The notes: generated by a model from the sequence alone, not told the origin. A stretch of DNA of 64,000 nt from Catenulispora sp. EB89 (GCF_041261445.1 NZ_JBGCCU010000014.1:124001-188000); one strand, 5' to 3'. Numbered from the stretch's first letter, positions 18,350-27,977 are shown. Numbers and translations: made by a program.

Positions 18350-20077
18350 ATGGCCCGGCTCAACGACGAGGTCGGCGCGCTGCTCCGCGAGTACGCCGAC
18401 CTCATCCTCCTCACCGGCGGCAACGCGTTCCGGGCCCGGTCCTACGAGAAGGCCGCCCGTTCGGTCGGCGGCTATCCGGGGGACCTGGCGCACCTGGACG
18501 AGGCAGGCCTGCGCGCCATCCCCGGCGTCGGCGACTCGACCGCGGACAAGATCACCGAGTACCTCGCCACCGGTCACATCGCCGCGCTGGAAGCCCTGCG
18601 CGCCAAGATGCCGCCGGGGGTCCGTGAGGTCACTCAGATCCCCGGCGTCGGCCCCAAGACCGCTGTGCTCCTGTATCGCAAGCTCGGCATCAAGTCCGTC
18701 GACGAGCTCCGCAAGGCCGTCGACGAGGGCAAGCTCAAAGGCCTGCCCGGGCTCGGCGACAAGACCGTCGAGAACATCCGGCACGGCATCGACCAGCTCA
18801 GCCTGACCTCCGGGCGCACCCTGCTGAACACCGCCCTGGACCTGGCCGAGGACCTGGTCGCCGAGATCGGCGCCGTCCTGGGCTGCAAGAAGTGCGACTA
18901 CGCCGGATCGCTGCGCCGCATGCGCGAGACCGTCGGCGACATCGACATCCTGGCCACGGCGACCGACTCCGCGCCGCTGATGGCCGCGCTGCTCGGGCGT
19001 CCCGAGGTCGCCGACGTCATCGGCAGCGGCACGACCAAGACCTCGATCCGTACCGACAAGGGCCTGCAGGTGGACCTGAGGGTGGTCCCGCCGGCCGACT
19101 GGGGCGCCGCCCTGATCTACTTCACCGGCTCGCGCGCGCACAACATCAAGCTCCGCGGCCGGGCCGTCAAGCAGGGTCTGAAGCTCTCCGAATACGGGCT
19201 CTTCGATGTCGACTCCGGCAAGAAGCTCGCCTCACGCACCGAGAAGGAGGTCTACGCCGCCCTGGACCTCCCGTGGATCCCGCCGACCCTCCGCGAGGAC
19301 CGCGGCGAGATCGAGGCCGCCCTGGCCGGCGACCTCCCGGACGTGGTCCAGCTCAAGGACCTGCGCGGCGACCTGCACACGCACACCGACCTCACCGACG
19401 GCCTGGCGTCCCTGGAGACGATGCTGGAGACGGCGGCGGACCTCGGCTACGCCTACTACGCCGTCACCGACCACGCCCCGAACCTCGTGATGCAGCGCAT
19501 GACCGACGACAAGATGCTGGCCCAGCGCGAGCGCGTCCGAGAACTCGACCGCGCCTACCGCGGCATGCGCCTGCTGCACGGCACCGAACTCAACATCGAC
19601 GCCGCCGGCGACGTGGACTGGCCCGCGGAGTTCCTGGCCGGCTTCGACATCTGCGTGGCCTCCATCCACTCCTCCTTCGGTCTGTCCCGCGCCGCCCAGA
19701 CCAAGCGCCTGATCCGGGCGTGTGAGAACCCTTACGTCAACATCATCGGCCACCTCACCACCCGCCTCCTCGACCGCCGCGCACCCATCGACGTCGACCT
19801 GGACGCCGTCTTCGCCGCAGCCGCCCGCACCGGCACCGCGCTGGAGCTCAACGCCTCCCCGCAACGCCTCGACCTGAACGACGAACAGGCCATGGCCGCG
19901 AAGAAGCACGGCGTGAAGTTCGCCATCGACAGCGACGCCCACTCCACTCCCGCCCTGGCGAACCAGCGCTTCGGCGTCGCGATGGCGCAGCGCGGCTGGC
20001 TGACGAAGGACGACGTCATCAATACCTGGAGCTTGACGCGGCTTCGCAGCTTTCTGCGAAAGCCCGAGGTGCGGTAA
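18350..20077 (+). CDS. polX: family X DNA polymerase with C-terminal PHP exonuclease domain (PolX)
   Basis: 575 residues, full family length. The helix-hairpin-helix 8-kDa-like region (LTGGNAFRARSYEKAAR; IPGVGDSTADKI; IPGVGPKTAVLLY) leads into a nucleotidyltransferase palm with AGSLRRMRETVGDIDILATA (GS motif plus catalytic Asp-x-Asp) and VDLRVV. The C-terminal PHP domain (about 340-570) keeps the metal ligands DLHTHTDLTDG, VTDHAPN, GTELNID, SIHSSF, IGHLTTR and IDSDAHST, so 3'-5' exonuclease activity is expected. The role is gap-filling in base-excision repair. A TAGACT box lies six bases before the ATG with no Shine-Dalgarno, so the transcript may be leaderless. Confidence 0.95.
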   Translation: MARLNDEVGALLREYADLILLTGGNAFRARSYEKAARSVGGYPGDLAHLDEAGLRAIPGVGDSTADKITEYLATGHIAALEALRAKMPPGVREVTQIPGVGPKTAVLLYRKLGIKSVDELRKAVDEGKLKGLPGLGDKTVENIRHGIDQLSLTSGRTLLNTALDLAEDLVAEIGAVLGCKKCDYAGSLRRMRETVGDIDILATATDSAPLMAALLGRPEVADVIGSGTTKTSIRTDKGLQVDLRVVPPADWGAALIYFTGSRAHNIKLRGRAVKQGLKLSEYGLFDVDSGKKLASRTEKEVYAALDLPWIPPTLREDRGEIEAALAGDLPDVVQLKDLRGDLHTHTDLTDGLASLETMLETAADLGYAYYAVTDHAPNLVMQRMTDDKMLAQRERVRELDRAYRGMRLLHGTELNIDAAGDVDWPAEFLAGFDICVASIHSSFGLSRAAQTKRLIRACENPYVNIIGHLTTRLLDRRAPIDVDLDAVFAAAARTGTALELNASPQRLDLNDEQAMAAKKHGVKFAIDSDAHSTPALANQRFGVAMAQRGWLTKDDVINTWSLTRLRSFLRKPEVR

Positions 20078-20090
20078 GTGCTTCCGGTGG

Positions 20091-20723
20091 TTACTGATCC
20101 GCTGCCGCGCGCCGCAAAGTGAGCAGCTGCGAGGGCAGGACGGTGTCGTCGCGGACGTGGAAGTCGACGATCTCGAACGAGGCCCGCGCGAACCGCTGAA
20201 TCCCGGCGTCGGTGCGGCGGGAGAAGAACCGGTGCGGCACGATCCAGTCGTCGTCCCACACTCCCTCGGTACCGTCGCCGCTGAAGACTGCCACGAAGAA
20301 CAGGCCGCCGGGCCGCAGCAGACTCCGCACGGTTTCCAGGACCGCGGGCAGATCCGCGTTCGGTACGTGCAGCAGGCAGTTGAAAGCGAAGACCGCGTCG
20401 AACGACTCCGTCGGGAAGTCGAGATCGAGGAACCCGGAGACCCGGGCGTCCAGGCCCTTCTCCCGGCACTTCGCCACCATCTGCGGCGACAGGTCGGTGG
20501 CCACGACCTCCAGCCCCTGCTGCTGGAAGAACAGGCTGTCGGTGCCGACCCCGGCGCCGATCTCCAGCAGCCGCCCCGCCCCGAGCTCGCGGAGCCGGGC
20601 AAGGAAACCCGCGCGCTCCTCGATCTTCCAGGCCTCCTTGGCGGTGGCCTCCCGCTCCTCGGCGCTGTTGTCGTAGGACTCGCGCAAGCCGTCGATGACG
20701 TCCCCGTATCGCATGTCGATCAA
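20091..20723 (-). CDS. class I SAM-dependent methyltransferase
   Basis: 210 residues with the Rossmann-like methyltransferase motifs: motif I LLEIGAGVGTDSLFF, post-I acid in VVATDLSPQMV, motif II region SFDAVFAFNCLLHVP and motif III LRPGGLFFVAVFSG. The N-terminal lid helix is YDNSAEEREATAKEAWKIEERAG. There is no membrane segment. It converges on the PolX gene with only 13 bases between stops. Acceptor molecule unknown. Confidence 0.88.
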   Translation of the reverse strand: MIDMRYGDVIDGLRESYDNSAEEREATAKEAWKIEERAGFLARLRELGAGRLLEIGAGVGTDSLFFQQQGLEVVATDLSPQMVAKCREKGLDARVSGFLDLDFPTESFDAVFAFNCLLHVPNADLPAVLETVRSLLRPGGLFFVAVFSGDGTEGVWDDDWIVPHRFFSRRTDAGIQRFARASFEIVDFHVRDDTVLPSQLLTLRRAAADQ

Positions 20724-20769
20724 CGTAGCATCGCGGTCCCAGCCGCCGACTCCCGAAGATCCAGCCCGC

Positions 20770-23751
20770 TCAAGCCCCCACCGCCGCCGTCAAGTCGGCG
20801 ACGATCTCGCTCGCCGCTACCGCGTCCAGCGCGCCGAGCTCCAGCGCCTGGTCGCGGGCGCCGTGGCGGCCGTTGGCGTCGGTGGCGGCGAGCCAGACGT
20901 CCGTGATCGTCTGCTCCGGGGTGTCGGCGAGGCGGCCTTCGCGGTAGCCGGGGCTGACGCGGACGATCAGGATCCTGCGATCCGGCAGCCGGCGGCCCGT
21001 CGCCACGGTGCGGCCGGCGTCCCACAAGGCGGCCGAGCCCCAGCCGGGGCTGCGGTGCAGCGCCAGCAGGTTGTCGGTCGGCAGTTGCGCGCCGCAGAAG
21101 CGGTCCAGGCGGGTCGCCTCGCGCTCGGCCGGGGTCAGGGCGAAGACCGGGCGGCCGACCTGCGGGAAGGGCTGGATGATCTCGTAGTCGTGGCAGATCT
21201 CGGCCCAGCGCGGCAGCTCGGTGCCGAGGTCCACGGGGTGCACCAGGCCGATGGTGCTCGCGGTGGTGTCGGCGCCGAACACGAACCGCTCGTCCGCGAC
21301 GTCCGCGAGCGTGCCGTCCTCCGCGATCCGGAACGTCGCGCGCAGCACCCCCGCTCCGGCTCCCGCCCCCGGCCCCGCCGCCCCCGCCCTCGCTCCCGCT
21401 CCCGCCTCCGCCACGTCGAACTCGCCCCACACCAGCCGCCGCCCGAGCAGCCGCATCAGCGGATGCTCGACGAACACGGCCCGGAACTCCGCACCCGACC
21501 AGCGCCGCCCGGTCACCATCGCCCGCTCCAGCCGCGCCGCCTGCCGCACCGCGAGCGTCTTCGCGTCCTTCCTCAGCACACTGAAACGCAGCTGCGCCTC
21601 GGCCGCGAGCTCGGCGTCGTCTTTCGCCGTCGGCTTGGGCAGCGACGCGCGCCGCTTGCCGACAGCATCGACGACATACGGCTGCACGAACTCGTCGAAC
21701 CCGACCGTGAACCCGCGCGCACCGTAGTCCAGCCGCAGCGTCCCCTCCGCCCCGGCGCCGAGGTCCAGCACCAGCTGATCCTCCAACTGGTCCGCGCTCA
21801 GCCCCCGCGCCGCCGCCACCTTCGCGATCCGCTTGGCGGCCTCGGCACGCAGCGCGGCGAACGGCGACCGCTGCGATATGTCGTAGACCTCCCGCAGCCC
21901 CTCCTCCCCGCCGACGGCGATCAGCACGTCCAGCCCGCCGGCCGCCCGCGCCGACCCGCCCTCGCCGGGCCAGGCCCGCACCAGCGGCGCCAGCCGCCGC
22001 ACGGTCTCCTCGTTCCCGAACCACAGCAGCGTGTCGAACGCCCAGCCCAGCTTCTTGGTCGGATACCCGGCCCCGGCCCAGTTCTCGAACAGTCCCCAGG
22101 CGAAGTCGGCCAGCGAAGCCCGATCGCAGATCTCTGCGACAATCTCGATCCCGCCGTACGGCGCCGCCTCCCGCCGCGAGGAGATGGTCAGCATCTGCAC
22201 CACCACGCGCACCGCGGACGTGGGCAGCGCCGCCTGCCGGCCGGCCAGCAGGATCCCGGGCAGCGAAGCCGGATCGGCCCACAACGGCACCGCCGGCATC
22301 GATTTCGGGAAGACGTCCAGCCCCCGCCGGTCCAGCACCGCCCGCGTCGCGGCCGCCGCCTCCGCCCCGGACTCGGCGGCCAGCGCGACGACGTCGGCCA
22401 GCCGGTGCCGGGCCACGAACCGCACCGCGGCCTCGGCCGACCTGCGCTCGGGCCCGGCCGTGCCGAGCGCGCTGGGCAACAGGTGCCGCACCGCCTGCTC
22501 GGGGTAGCGCCGGAAGAAGACGTCAGCGGCCTCGGAGTACGGCTCGTACTCCGAGTTCAACCAGTCCGCGAGGGTCAGCACGATCGTGCTCTGGTCCTTC
22601 GGGTCCGCTGTCGAAGGATCCGGCTCGGGAATCGAGGTCCGCCCCGCGCTCTGACGCGAGGGCCAGCAGAAGTACGGCGCCGGAATCGGCAGGCCCTTGA
22701 GCGGGACCGGTTTGCTGGTCTCGCGATCCGTCCACGGAGGGACGACCAGAACCCGGGGGAGTTCGGCCTCCGTGGCAGCTCCGGAACCACCGTCGGCACC
22801 GGCCGTGCCGAGCAACACCTCGACCCGCTGCCGTGCGACCTCCGAAAGCCGCCCCAGCTCCGAACGCGCACGCTCAGGATCGGCCGCGACATGTAACCGC
22901 AGCACGTAATCCACCTGCGTCGCCGGCTCCGCCTCGGCCAACCGCCGCAGCACCCGGCGCGGGAACCGCTTGGCCGCCTCCAACAGCGCGGCCTGCGCGT
23001 CCTTCGGCCCCAGCTCCGCGATCAGGGTGTTGACGGCCAGCTCGCTGGGCAGCTTCGGCAGCAGATTGAGCGCGTGCCACCGGCTCTTCTCCAGACACCC
23101 GATCAGGAACTCGTCCGCCCCGGCGTCGATCGTGGCCAGGAACGTCCCCTCCGCGCGCCGGTCGTCGTTGACCCACATCCAGTCCCGGATCCGCCGGCCC
23201 AACTCCCGCGCCTGCTCCCGCGACATCGTCGCGAGCATCAGGAGCCGGGCTGTGTAGTTGTCGTGGTCGGCGTCGGGGGAGTAGTCCGCGATGTCCGCCG
23301 AGCACCACTCCGGCCGGTCCGGCGCCAGCACCGCCATGGCCGCGCGGACCGCCGGTACCGGGAACTCGTCGCGCATCTTCTCGGCCGTCGCGACGGCCTC
23401 GCCATACTCCTCATCCGGCGCCGAACGCACCAGATCGAGCAGCCGCAGCATCAAGGGCCAGCGGCGGTCGGTGAGCTTGCTGTCGTAGACGGTGCCGCGG
23501 CCCCAGCTGAAGCCGGAGAAGTTCACGTCCTCGGCGGCGCTGGTCTCGGCGAACGCACGCACCGCCGCCGCGGGCCCGTTCTTCGCCACGATGAGGTCGA
23601 TGCTCCGCCACGTCGCATGGCCCTGCGGGTCCGTTCCGGAGGCGCCGGTCGAGATCGTCTCGACGTCGACCCGGTCGCAGCGCTCCCGCCGGATGACTCC
23701 GTGCTGGAACTTCCGCGGCAGTTCGAAACGGTCCTCGGGATCCACGCTCAT
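20770..23751 (-). CDS. large DUF4132-domain protein
   Basis: 993-residue soluble protein. The C-terminal 250 or so residues (AVFVEHPLMRLLGRRLVWGEFD, then ADERFVFGADTTASTIGLVHPV, YEIIQPFPQVGR and LAALHRSPGWGSAALWDAGRT-like text) match DUF4132, a domain of unknown function seen in many bacteria. The remainder looks like helical HEAT-type repeats (for example around 190-330 and 530-700: APYGGIEIVAEICDRASLADF; RAEAAKRIAKVAAARGL). A run of Ala-Gly repeats (GAGARAGAAGPGAGAGAG) forms a flexible linker near residue 790. No catalytic motif is recognised and no partner gene is obvious. Confidence 0.8.
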   Translation of the reverse strand: MSVDPEDRFELPRKFQHGVIRRERCDRVDVETISTGASGTDPQGHATWRSIDLIVAKNGPAAAVRAFAETSAAEDVNFSGFSWGRGTVYDSKLTDRRWPLMLRLLDLVRSAPDEEYGEAVATAEKMRDEFPVPAVRAAMAVLAPDRPEWCSADIADYSPDADHDNYTARLLMLATMSREQARELGRRIRDWMWVNDDRRAEGTFLATIDAGADEFLIGCLEKSRWHALNLLPKLPSELAVNTLIAELGPKDAQAALLEAAKRFPRRVLRRLAEAEPATQVDYVLRLHVAADPERARSELGRLSEVARQRVEVLLGTAGADGGSGAATEAELPRVLVVPPWTDRETSKPVPLKGLPIPAPYFCWPSRQSAGRTSIPEPDPSTADPKDQSTIVLTLADWLNSEYEPYSEAADVFFRRYPEQAVRHLLPSALGTAGPERRSAEAAVRFVARHRLADVVALAAESGAEAAAATRAVLDRRGLDVFPKSMPAVPLWADPASLPGILLAGRQAALPTSAVRVVVQMLTISSRREAAPYGGIEIVAEICDRASLADFAWGLFENWAGAGYPTKKLGWAFDTLLWFGNEETVRRLAPLVRAWPGEGGSARAAGGLDVLIAVGGEEGLREVYDISQRSPFAALRAEAAKRIAKVAAARGLSADQLEDQLVLDLGAGAEGTLRLDYGARGFTVGFDEFVQPYVVDAVGKRRASLPKPTAKDDAELAAEAQLRFSVLRKDAKTLAVRQAARLERAMVTGRRWSGAEFRAVFVEHPLMRLLGRRLVWGEFDVAEAGAGARAGAAGPGAGAGAGVLRATFRIAEDGTLADVADERFVFGADTTASTIGLVHPVDLGTELPRWAEICHDYEIIQPFPQVGRPVFALTPAEREATRLDRFCGAQLPTDNLLALHRSPGWGSAALWDAGRTVATGRRLPDRRILIVRVSPGYREGRLADTPEQTITDVWLAATDANGRHGARDQALELGALDAVAASEIVADLTAAVGA

Positions 23752-23845
23752 GCCCAGAGCGTAGCCAGTACGAAGCGCTCCGGAGCAGGGCTTGTCCGCA
23801 CTTCAGAGGCGTGACAATTGCTGAGCGGCAACGGTGCTGACCGGG

Positions 23846-23880
23846 GTCGGCCGCGCGGGACGTTCTCTCGCGCGGCCGAC
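23846..23880 (-). terminator. hairpin terminator after the xylanase gene
   Basis: GTCGGCCGCGCG (23846-23857) pairs exactly with CGCGCGGCCGAC (23869-23880), and a further short GGA/TCT pairing extends the stem. It lies between the xylanase stop and the DUF4132 gene. On the minus strand it would end xylanase transcription. The flanking bases 23881-23941 are a simple tgctg/gctac-rich tract. Confidence 0.65.
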
Positions 23881-23941
23881 GCTCGGCGCTGAGCTGTTGC
23901 TGATCGGCGACAGCTGGTTGCCGACTGCTGGCTACTGACTG

Positions 23942-25357
23942 CTAGCTGCTACAAGCCTGACCGTTGAGACTGAACGACGCCGGCGCCGCGGCGTTCCCGG
24001 TGTGCGTGGCCTGGAACCCGATGCTCACCGAGCCGCCCGGTGCGATCGCCCCGTCGTAGCTCGCGTTCGTCGCCGTCACCTGGCCGGAGGACGGGCTGTA
24101 GGAAGCGTTCCAGCCGTTGGTGATGGTCTGCCCCGACGCCAGTGTGAACACCAGGCTCCAGCCGCTGACCGCCGCTGATCCGGTGTTGTCGATCGTGATG
24201 TTCTCCGTCAGCCCGGTGTTCCAGGCGTCGACCGTGTCGCTCACCTTGCACGCCCCGCCACCGCCGCCCGAGGACGAGCTCGACGACGTCGGCGTGCTCG
24301 GACTCGACGAGCTCGACCCGCCGGAGGAGCCGCCGAGCGCGTTGACCGACGCGGTGTAGGCGGGCTTGGGCTGGTAGTTCTGGTCGTACATGGTCGCCGC
24401 GCCGTAGCCGGAGAAGGTGCCCGGGATCCACGAGTCGGCGTCGCCCACGCCCCACTGCGAGACGCCGACGCACCGCGTGACCGCCAGGCAGTTCGAGACC
24501 ACGGTCGAGTAGTCCGAGGCCTGCTGCTGGAGGTTCGCGGAACTGGCCGGGAGCTGGATCCGGTCGTCGAGCTCGGTCACCGCGACGTCCAGGCCGAGCG
24601 CCGCGAAGCGCTGCATGTTCGCCAGCATCGTGGAGGGCACCTGGCCCAGGATGAAGTGGCTCTCCAGACCGATCCCGCTGATCGGCACGCCCTGCGCCAG
24701 CAGCGACTGCACCAGCGAGTACATGGCGTTGCTCTTGGCGTTCTCGCCCTCGATGTTGTAGTCGTTGAGGTAGAGCTTGGCGTTCGGGTCGGCGGCGTGC
24801 GCGGTGCGTATGGCGTCCGCAATGTAGCCGGATCCCATGGCGTTGTAGAACGCGTCCTGGCGCAGCGTGCCGTCGTCGTTGAAGGGCTCGTTGACGACGT
24901 CCCAGGAGTACACCTCGCCCTTGTAGTGCGTGGCCTCGGTGGTGATGTGGGTCTCCATCGCCGCCTGCACCTGGTTCGACGGCAGGCTCGACACCCACCC
25001 GGGCAGCTGGCTGTGCCACACCAGGTTGTGCCCGCGCACGCGCATCGAGTGCGCCTGCGCGAAGGCGACCAGGGCGTCGCCGGGGCCGAAGTTGAAGCTC
25101 CCGTTCGAGGGCTCGGTGGTGTCCCACTTCATCTCGTTGCCCGGCGTCATCATGTCGAACTGCGACGTGGCGACCCCGACCAGCGTGGAGTTGGACAGGT
25201 TCGACTGCACCAGCGCGGTGCCGAAGTACTTGCCCTTGCCCTCGGCGAGCTGCTTCAGCGAGGTGTCCGCGGCCGCCGGTCTGACCAGGGCCAGGCTGCC
25301 GGCCAGCGCGGCGCTGGCCACGACCGCCAGCGCGGCGGCCAGTCTGCGGTTGTGCAT
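23942..25357 (-). CDS. secreted endo-beta-1,4-xylanase, GH10 with CBM2
   Basis: 471 residues. A signal peptide (LAAALAVVASAALAGSLALV ... AAADT) leads to a GH10 barrel (about 35-345). The acid/base Glu157 lies in SWDVVNEPF and the nucleophile Glu262 in VAVTELDDR; RVRGHNLVWHSQLPGW and YLNDYNIEG are classic GH10 text. A Ser/Gly/Pro/Thr linker (GGSSGGSSSSSPSTPTS) joins a C-terminal cellulose/xylan-binding CBM2 (about 370-471) with the flanking cysteine pair. The ATG follows GGAAGGAG. It is divergent from a LacI regulator with palindromes between, so xylan-derived sugars probably induce it. Confidence 0.96.
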   Translation of the reverse strand: MHNRRLAAALAVVASAALAGSLALVRPAAADTSLKQLAEGKGKYFGTALVQSNLSNSTLVGVATSQFDMMTPGNEMKWDTTEPSNGSFNFGPGDALVAFAQAHSMRVRGHNLVWHSQLPGWVSSLPSNQVQAAMETHITTEATHYKGEVYSWDVVNEPFNDDGTLRQDAFYNAMGSGYIADAIRTAHAADPNAKLYLNDYNIEGENAKSNAMYSLVQSLLAQGVPISGIGLESHFILGQVPSTMLANMQRFAALGLDVAVTELDDRIQLPASSANLQQQASDYSTVVSNCLAVTRCVGVSQWGVGDADSWIPGTFSGYGAATMYDQNYQPKPAYTASVNALGGSSGGSSSSSPSTPTSSSSSSGGGGGACKVSDTVDAWNTGLTENITIDNTGSAAVSGWSLVFTLASGQTITNGWNASYSPSSGQVTATNASYDGAIAPGGSVSIGFQATHTGNAAAPASFSLNGQACSS

Positions 25358-25431
25358 GAGTGGTGCTCCTTCCGTCGGAGGATTACCGGTCCGCCCACGA
25401 GCGCGGGTGCTCACCGTGATCCATTCCTGGA

Positions 25432-25441
25432 CAAAGCTTTG
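25432..25441. promoter_or_regulatory. palindromic operator candidate upstream of the xylanase gene
   Basis: CAAAGCTTTG is a 10-bp perfect palindrome 75 bases upstream of the xylanase start, in the gap shared with the LacI regulator at 25557. It is a plausible half-spaced binding site for that regulator. Confidence 0.4.
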
Positions 25442-25513
25442 GCAACGGGGAGCCGACGCCACGCGCGACGCGGCGGGCGGGTCAGAGTCTGCGCCCGCCG
25501 AAACATCGTGTCA

Positions 25514-25534
25514 ATCGTTATCGATATCGTTTTC
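25514..25534. promoter_or_regulatory. second operator/promoter candidate at the LacI gene start
   Basis: An AT-rich island (ATCGTTATCGATATCGTTTT) containing the palindrome TATCGATA stands out in GC-rich surroundings, 20-40 bases before the LacI GTG. Autoregulation is the natural reading. A TATCCT -10-like box at 25544-25549 with no Shine-Dalgarno suggests a leaderless LacI transcript. Confidence 0.4.
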
Positions 25535-25556
25535 GGCGGGCAGTATCCTGGGCCGC

Positions 25557-26585
25557 GTGCAGACCGATCCCGTTCCTCCACGCGTGACCATCCGCGACGT
25601 CGCCCGGCAGGCCGGCGTCTCGGTCGCCACGGTCTCCAAGGTGCTCAACGACCGCTACGGCGTGTCCGCGGACACCACGGCCCGTGTCAAGGCCGTGATA
25701 GAAGAGCTCGGATACGAGGCGAGCCTGGTGGCGCAGAGCCTGCGCAACCACCAGACGAACGTCATCGGGATCCTGGTGGCCGACCTTGAACCTTTCAGCG
25801 CCGAGTTGCTCAAGGGCGCCGGCGACGCGATCCGCGGCTCGGGGTTCGAGCTCGTGGTCTACTCGGCCGGCGGCCGCGCCCGCGACCAGGTGGGCTGGGA
25901 GCGCCGCTACCTCTCCCGGCTGTCCGGCACGCTCGTGGACGGAGCCGTCCTGGTCACCCCCACCGTGGTCGACCTGCAGTACGGCGCCCCGGTGGTCGCG
26001 GTCGACCCGCACACCGGCCCCGGCGGCCGCCCGACCGTCGACTCCGACAACCTGCGCGGCGCCCTCGCGGCCACCGAGCACCTGCTGGCCCTGGGCCACC
26101 GCCGGATCGCGATGCTCACCGGCCGGCCGGACCTGCTGTCAGCGCAGCTGCGCGAGCAGGGCTTCCGGCAGGCGATGGCCGCCGCCGACGTCGCAGTGGA
26201 CGAAGACCTGCTGCGCCTCGGCTCCTACGACCCGGACACCGCCGCCGAGCAGGCCGCGCGGCTGCTGGCCGAGCCCGACCGGCCCACCGCGGTGTTCGCG
26301 GCCAACGACCTGTCGGCGATCGCGACGATCGAGGTGGCGCACCGCATGGGGCTGCGCGTGCCGGAGGACCTGTCGGTGGTCGGCTTCGACGACATCCCCG
26401 AGGCGACGCGCTGCACCCCGATGCTCACCACGGTCGAGCAGCCGATCCGGGAGATGGGACGGCGCGCGGTGGAACTGCTGATCGGGCTGATCCGCGGCGA
26501 GGCGGAGCCGGACGCCACCCACATCATGCTGCCGACGCGGCTGCTGGTGCGGGCTTCGACGGCGGGGCCGGCTTCGGCTGGCTGA
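25557..26585 (+). CDS. LacI-family transcriptional regulator (xylanase/sugar locus)
   Basis: 342 residues. The HTH and hinge (VTIRDVARQAGVSVATVSKV, then VIEELGYEASLVAQSLR) begin at about residue 10. The ligand domain follows (TNVIGILVADLEPFSAELLKG; AVFAANDLSAIATIEVAHRMG; LSVVGFDDIPEATRCTPMLTTV). GTG 25557 is selected because it gives the standard short N-terminus. It lies between the divergent xylanase gene and, downstream, the ROK regulator and sugar ABC operon, and could serve either. The sugar ligand cannot be told from sequence alone. Confidence 0.9.
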   Translation: MQTDPVPPRVTIRDVARQAGVSVATVSKVLNDRYGVSADTTARVKAVIEELGYEASLVAQSLRNHQTNVIGILVADLEPFSAELLKGAGDAIRGSGFELVVYSAGGRARDQVGWERRYLSRLSGTLVDGAVLVTPTVVDLQYGAPVVAVDPHTGPGGRPTVDSDNLRGALAATEHLLALGHRRIAMLTGRPDLLSAQLREQGFRQAMAAADVAVDEDLLRLGSYDPDTAAEQAARLLAEPDRPTAVFAANDLSAIATIEVAHRMGLRVPEDLSVVGFDDIPEATRCTPMLTTVEQPIREMGRRAVELLIGLIRGEAEPDATHIMLPTRLLVRASTAGPASAG

Positions 26586-26661
26586 CCGATCGAGGCGGTC
26601 CGCGTCGACCCGGCTCCCGACGCCTCCAGCACCGGCATCCGCTCTCCCGCCTCGATTTGAT

Positions 26662-26694
26662 AACCCTTTTAATAACGGTTTCGCTAAGGGGTTT
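26662..26694. promoter_or_regulatory. imperfect inverted repeat upstream of the ROK gene
   Basis: AACCCTTTT (26662-26670) and AAGGGGTTT (26686-26694) are near-complementary arms around an AT-rich spacer (AATAACGGTTTCGCT). They stand in an unusually AT-rich stretch 90 bases before the ROK start, a likely regulator-binding or promoter region. Confidence 0.35.
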
Positions 26695-26786
26695 ACGAAC
26701 CCGACACGTCTGCGTAATCTCAAGCCTCACCGAGCCCCCGGCGGGCTCGGCGACCCACCACTTGCGAACCGCGAGGAGCCCCCGAG

Positions 26787-27977
26787 ATGCGACCCCGCCT
26801 GTCCGGCGACCTACGCCGTGCGAACCGCGTGGAAGTGATGCGGAGCTTCTACGGCGGCCGCACGCTGACCCGGGGCGACGTCGCCGCGCAGCTCGGGGTG
26901 TCCGTCGCGACGGCCGGGACGATCATCGGCGAGCTGACCGCGGCCGGGCTGCTGGCCGAGACGCAGAGCACGCGCTCCGGCGGCGGCCGTCCGGCCAGCC
27001 AGCTGACGATGCGGGCCGGGGCGCCCTACCTGGTCGGCGTGGACCTCGCCGAGACGCATGTCATCGCCGAGATCTTCGACCAGGCGATGACGCGGGTCGG
27101 GCACTTCCAGATGCCGGTGGCGCCCACCGACGACGACCCCGACTCCGTGGTCGGCCATGTCGTGGACAGCATCCAGGGCGTGATCGCCGGGCTGGCCGGG
27201 GTCAGCGCGGCGGACGTCGCCGGCGTCGGGGTGAGCCTGCCCGGCCAGGTGGACCGCGAGGGCGGGGTCTCGGTGCACGCGCCGAACTGGGGCTGGCACG
27301 GCGTGCCGTTCACCTCCCTGTTCACCAGGCGCTGCGACCTGCCGGTGCTGCTGGACAACCCGCTGAAGGCGATAACGCTGGCCGAGATGATGTTCGGGGA
27401 GGCCGGCGACCATGACGACAGCGTGGTCGTGAACCTCGGCACCGGCGTCGGGCTCGGCGTCGTCGCCGAGGGCCGGCTGCTGCGCGGCCGGACCAACAGC
27501 GCGGGGGAGTGGGGCCACACGGTGCTCGTCGCCGACGGCCTGCCGTGCCACTGCGGCAGCCGCGGCTGCGTCGAGGCCTACGTCGGCGCCGCCGCGCTGC
27601 TCGACCTGCTGACCGAGGTCGATCCGGACAGCCCGCTGCTGGTCCCCGGCGACCAGGCGGCGACCGTGGCCAAGCTGGCCGAGGCCGCACGCCGCGCCGA
27701 TCCGGTCGCGGTGGCCACGCTGGAACGGTTCGCCCGGCCCCTGGGGATGGCCCTGGCCAACGCCGTCAACATGCTGAACCCCGAACTGCTGGTGGTCGGC
27801 GGCTGGGTCAGCGCCGCCTTCGGCGAGCCGCTGCTGGCCGCGGTCGAGCCGGTGGTCAAGGAGTTCTCCCTGACCGTCCCCTACGACGCGGTCACCCTGG
27901 CAGCCTCCCGCATCGCCGACAACCCGGTGTCCCTGGGCATGGCGGTGCTGGCCTTCGAGACGTTCGTCCTGCCCTAG
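26787..27977 (+). CDS. ROK-family transcriptional regulator
   Basis: 396 residues. An N-terminal winged helix (ANRVEVMRSFYGG; VAAQLGVSVATAGTIIGEL; GRPASQL) is fused to a ROK sugar-kinase-like fold (VVVNLGTGVGLGVVAEG; GEWGHTVLVADG). The zinc-binding HCGSRGCVEAYVG motif reads C-H-C-GSRGC. Such NagC/Mlc/XylR-like proteins sense sugars or their phosphates and repress uptake genes. The start is the ATG with GCGAGGAG upstream. It is followed 85 bases later by the ABC permease gene, so it probably controls that operon. Confidence 0.93.
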   Translation: MRPRLSGDLRRANRVEVMRSFYGGRTLTRGDVAAQLGVSVATAGTIIGELTAAGLLAETQSTRSGGGRPASQLTMRAGAPYLVGVDLAETHVIAEIFDQAMTRVGHFQMPVAPTDDDPDSVVGHVVDSIQGVIAGLAGVSAADVAGVGVSLPGQVDREGGVSVHAPNWGWHGVPFTSLFTRRCDLPVLLDNPLKAITLAEMMFGEAGDHDDSVVVNLGTGVGLGVVAEGRLLRGRTNSAGEWGHTVLVADGLPCHCGSRGCVEAYVGAAALLDLLTEVDPDSPLLVPGDQAATVAKLAEAARRADPVAVATLERFARPLGMALANAVNMLNPELLVVGGWVSAAFGEPLLAAVEPVVKEFSLTVPYDAVTLAASRIADNPVSLGMAVLAFETFVLP

